The notes below the pieces were generated by a model, which ran no database searches, was not told the DNA's origin, and worked only from the letters and a program-made list of their open reading frames with translations. Shown here in pieces: positions 60,546 through 64,000 of a DNA stretch of 64,000 nucleotides; position 1 is the first letter of the stretch, and each line of letters opens with the position of its first letter. This DNA comes from Liolophura sinensis. Taxonomy: Eukaryota > Mollusca > Polyplacophora > Chitonida > Chitonidae. The DNA lies in contig NC_088298.1 of assembly GCF_032854445.1 (NCBI RefSeq), forward strand, positions 21,725,295 to 21,789,294. The letters are read 5' to 3'. Made by a program: the position numbers and the translations under genes.

Positions 60546-61015
60546 GCTAACAAGCTGGGGACGGGCAGAGAGACACACATTAACTATTACTGAGAAGATC
60601 ACTCAATTAGATACAGTTTACAATACGCTATAAACATCCATGGGTATTTTTGATTTAATTAAAACTACATTAACTAAGGTAACAGTTTTATAATCAGAAA
60701 AAGACTCTTTCAAATTTAGACAAAATTTAGTTAAAATCAAACATTAAATGATAAAAAAATGGCTATAATTAGGACAAAGTTAGACAAAATAAAGCGCAGC
60801 TAACAAATGAACTAACTCCAAGACTGGAAATAAGTTTTTAAGTCGAGGCAGGAAGTAATATGGCACAGTTTCCAGCTATTCACATTGTCAAACAAGTTAC
60901 AATGTTCTTTAGGTGATAGTTTTGTCCTGTACCAAACACTTGGCCCCTGTCAAAATACTATTTGATGCAGGAGTCAATGCCCCACTTCTGCTTTTTATTT
61001 CCAGGCCGGAAATCT
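60546..61015. other. unique AT-rich spacer
   Basis: Nothing recognised. Confidence 0.3.
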
Positions 61016-61039
61016 AATATATATATATATATATATATA
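61016..61039. repeat. AT microsatellite
   Basis: About 12 AT dinucleotides, inside or beside a TIR family C copy. Confidence 0.95.
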
Positions 61040-61215
61040 AACTTTCGCCCTTGACAAAGCTGCTCATTTTTCTTGATTATGGGAATTCTGTCGATTTTAG
61101 AAAGGTGCTTTGAGAGGGTAGAATGATATCCCACAGGGAAGATGTATATATTAGCACCCAGGACATTTATTTGCCTCCAAAAATGCCCTTTTGTGGTCAA
61201 ATTTTAAATCATGTA
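61040..61215. mobile_element. TIR family C element, copy 3
   Basis: GAATTCTGTCGATTTTAGAA, GAATGATATCCCACAGGGAA, GACATTTATTTGCCTCCAAA and GTCAAATTTTAAATCATGTA match copies at 6291 and 54561. Confidence 0.65.
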
Positions 61216-61267
61216 GAGTATGCTACATGTACTGCACATCAAATGCAGATGATTGCACTAAACACTA

Positions 61268-61955
61268 GGAGTCCCGGTTTCAAGCATGTCCAGAGTGACC
61301 ATGGGTTCAAGAGTGATCACTGACGTTAAGAATGGCCTTAAGCTGACTTCAAGAGAGATCTGGCTTCAACTCATGAGAAATCTGGCTCAATTCAAAAGAG
61401 GTGAGGCCTCAAGAGAGACCTGGCTGCAATATAGATCTGGCTTCAAGAGAGGTCCGGCTTTAGAGGACACCTGGCTTCAAAAGAGACTTGGCTTTAAGAA
61501 TGGCCTGGTTTCATGAGAAATCTGGCCGAGACATAGTCTGGCTTCAAGAGACCTGGCTTTAAGAATAACCTGGTTTGAAGAAAAATCTGACTTTAAGAGA
61601 CATCTGGCCTCAAAGGAGACGTGTTCAAAAGAGACCTCGCTTTAAAAACGCCCTGGTTTCATGAGAAATCTGGCTAAAAGAGAGTCTGTCTTCAAGAAAA
61701 ATCTGACTTTAAAAGAGACATCTTGCTTCAAGAGAGATTTCGCTTCAAGAGAGACCTGGCTTCAGTTTAAGAATGACCTGGTTTAAAGAGAAATCTAGCT
61801 AAAAGAGAGTCTGGCTTCAAGAGAGATCTGGGTTCAAAGGAAACCTGGCCTCAAAGGAAACCTGGCCCCAAAGGAGACCTGGCTTTAAGAATGACATGGT
61901 TTCATGAGAAATCTGAGAGTTTGGCTTCAACAAAAATCTGGCTTCAACAGAGATC
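61268..61955. repeat. degenerate minisatellite, ~20-22-bp unit, about 30 copies
   Basis: Variants of TTCAAGAGAGACCTGGC, with forms such as TTTAAGAATGACCTGG and TTCATGAGAAATCTGG alternating. Spacing is irregular, so it is older than the other arrays. Confidence 0.88.
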
Positions 61956-62599
61956 TGCAAATTACTGACAATTACCACTGCAATGTGTACACACAAAAAT
62001 ATGACAAACATTACAGACTTAATTAGGGTGTAAATTACAAACAAGTTAGATTCATGAAACCTGGCTAGTAGGATCATTAGAGTCGGAAAACAGTTATACG
62101 ATATAAACCACAAATTGTTGTGTTAATTCTTATATAAGGTCAAGTTTGCTATAAAATCACTTGGCATTAAGTCAACAACTAGTTATTAGGGCAACCAAGC
62201 CTCACTAAAAACCTCGCTACAACAACAAAAAAAACTTGAACAGTGCCAAAAATAGAGAAATAATGAATAATTCAATTCTGGTTAAAAGTCTGGTTCATGA
62301 ATACTATCTTTCATAAATAACTCCGGAGAAACGACAACGTGTTGGAATTTCCCAATACACGATCGATGCCGTTGTTTTATGAGTAATACAAATAGACTTG
62401 AGAATGGCACATATTTGCGCGGTGAATTGGCTTCAATGTGTGGTATATGGGACAGTGAATTATTGTGAAATATAGCAAAAAAAAAACCAGCACATCTCGC
62501 ACACAATTGTGGTTGTACAAAGTTCGCAGTGAGATAGAAGAGATCAAATCCATTAAAAACATGTATCTGTGAGTAGGGGCAGAAAAAAAAAACAAAGAA
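61956..62599. other. unique non-coding stretch
   Basis: Two overlapping minus frames (62282-62506 and 62377-62595) are not recognised. Confidence 0.3.
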
Positions 62600-63125
62600 A
62601 AAAAATATAACCCACCCGGTATTATTGATGAGCTGTTAATCCGAGCCCAAGGAGAATACCCGGACGAAACGCTTCAATTGGTTTTTCACGACAACTCTCG
62701 CCTCGTACAAATATTTACAGCCATTTAATTCTGTGGTGCGTTTGTTGTCAGTGCTCAAAACAAAAAAAACGGTCCATGAGGCACTCAGCATTGCTTGACA
62801 GCTCATCTTTGGCGACGTGTTTCGCCCTGCGAGTTTTAATATCGGAGGGTGTTACGTTTCCGAGTCAGAGCAAACAGTTGTGACTATCTCTGAGTCGGAC
62901 GTCTGACCACCACGAACATATACGACCAAGCCCTAGGGAAAATATACGTGTGTGATGTTTGTATAGCATTATGTACTCGAAACGATAATGGACACTCTAC
63001 CTCAGTTTAACAACAGACCCCAATGGCAAATGTTTCAATGCCATTAAAAGCACAAAAACGTAAAATCTGCGATCTTGGAATTTTCTTAATAGCCATGTTG
63101 TGAACAGCGCAATAAGTATATAGTG
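62600..63125. other. CpG-bearing unique block, possible promoter or conserved element
   Basis: It contains more CpG than the surroundings (GGACGAAACGC, GGCGACGTGTTTCGCCCTGC) and no visible repeat. No TATA box, start codon or splice pattern can be assigned. Confidence 0.3.
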
Positions 63126-63154
63126 CTAGTAGGTTTGAAGGTAACTAGGGTGTA

Positions 63155-63330
63155 ATTTATTTACTTATTTATTTATTTAATTTGTTGTTTAACATTATAC
63201 TCAAGAAATTTTCTCTCACATGATGGCGATCAGCTTTATGGGTGGAAAATCGGAGTGCCTCCCATAAACCACCAACCTTTGGCAAGTTGTTGACGAACTT
63301 GTCCACATGTGACATACCAATACGCCACAC
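63155..63330 (-). mobile_element. SINE related to family 1, different middle
   Basis: Tail complement TTATTTACTTATTTATTTAT, then ATACTCAAGAAATTTTCTCT and GATGGCGATCAGCTTTATGG. The rest (CGGAGTGCCTCCCATAAACC, ACCAACCTTTGGCAAGTTGT, CTTGTCCACATGTGACATAC) differs from family 1 copies, so this is probably a sister family sharing the 3' end. Confidence 0.7.
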
Positions 63331-64000
63331 TTATAACATAGGTGGCATTAGGGCAATTGGTCTTCAATGGTTAGTAATACAGCTAAGTTACAGGCATGCC
63401 AGTTCTGTTAACTATAAATTCAGGCCCCACAACAAGTATACTGCTTCTCAAAGTTTCCTTTTAGATCTGCATGACGTCTTCAGCATACTATTAGAGTGAG
63501 GCAGCACAATCAATTTAATGAGATATAAAATTTTAAACAATAAAGAACATTTGATAATCTATGTACACATGTATCTTTAAATTTAGCGTTAATGTAACGT
63601 TAACAAAGACGTATAGAATGTGGATCAATTTACCCCTACCTTGGGGTCTACCTGACCATATAATTAAGTAGTCAACGATGCTTTTAGCTGTTTCAACATT
63701 GTAACATTCGTTGAATACCATTTCGTTATCTGACACTTGCAAGGTTGGTTTATATCACTTTGCTTTCTTCACCCAAAAAAGTGACCCTCATTGCATAATT
63801 ACCTGAAAAGTTCTCGAAGATGGTGTTACACAACTATCCAATAAATAAATAAATGTAGAAGTCAATATGAAAATGTCGTAACATATATATCTCCACATTT
63901 GAACTGCATTTTGGGCGAAAGTTGTGGATATTTCAGACTGAAATCAAAAATATAATGGTCTTTAAGATTCTTTAGTATACATATATCCCACCATTTCAAA
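63331..64000. other. unique non-coding stretch
   Basis: AT-rich. An AATAAATAAATAAATG run near 63840-63855 could be an old SINE tail. Nothing else recognised. Confidence 0.35.

Overview
The window looks like non-coding DNA from a eukaryotic nuclear genome, most likely a marine invertebrate. It is AT-rich, has no long non-repetitive open reading frame, no operon-like packing and no recognisable protein domain. It is full of short interspersed elements, small inverted-repeat transposons and minisatellites. The commonest dispersed repeat is a tRNA-derived SINE with an AAATAAAT-type tail, of a kind I associate with molluscs and other lophotrochozoans. That assignment rests on remembered resemblance, not on a search. 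I support no protein-coding gene, rRNA, functional tRNA or CRISPR array. The window is probably intergenic or inside long introns.

Layout. 1-8.6 kb: mostly unique sequence, with a second SINE family (about 1.1 and 2.1-2.3 kb), a 57-bp minisatellite, a 108-bp duplication, a full-length SINE with target-site duplication (4.7-4.9 kb), a truncated SINE with duplication (7.7-7.9 kb) and a hexamer-based array (8.4-8.5 kb). 8.6-20.5 kb: unique, TAATTA-rich blocks (10.35-11.33 and 16.88-17.83 kb) between SINEs and minisatellites of 46, 26, 28-30 and 22 bp. 20.5-27.4 kb: mostly unique AT-rich sequence with two inverted-repeat elements and a hairpin. 27.4-31.7 kb: four unrelated minisatellites in a row (46, 55, 61 and 49 bp units). 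The 55-bp array is open in all three frames of the minus strand and so produces very long but probably meaningless ORFs. 32-37 kb: SINEs, a 159-bp tandem repeat ending in a GACA-type microsatellite, and 30-bp and 14-bp arrays. 37-43 kb: mostly unique, with one candidate conserved block. 43-49.6 kb: a 0.9-kb array of 20-bp units, a G-rich run, a TA microsatellite, damaged SINEs, and a nest of two inverted-repeat families with a 25-bp minisatellite that appears to have grown from a transposon end. 49.6-64 kb: 36/37-bp, 20-bp and 21-bp arrays, more inverted-repeat elements, a molluscan-type repeat ending in a GGACGG motif, and several unique GC-balanced blocks (57, 59.4-60.5 and 62.6-63.1 kb) that are the best candidates for conserved regulatory DNA or a nearby promoter.

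The most informative results are structural. About one sixth of the window is tandem repeats in roughly twenty unrelated arrays, nearly all with unit lengths not divisible by three. At least four TIR families occur, two of which share a terminal TAC..TAATTC sequence. The SINE copies carry readable target-site duplications, deletions and nested insertions.
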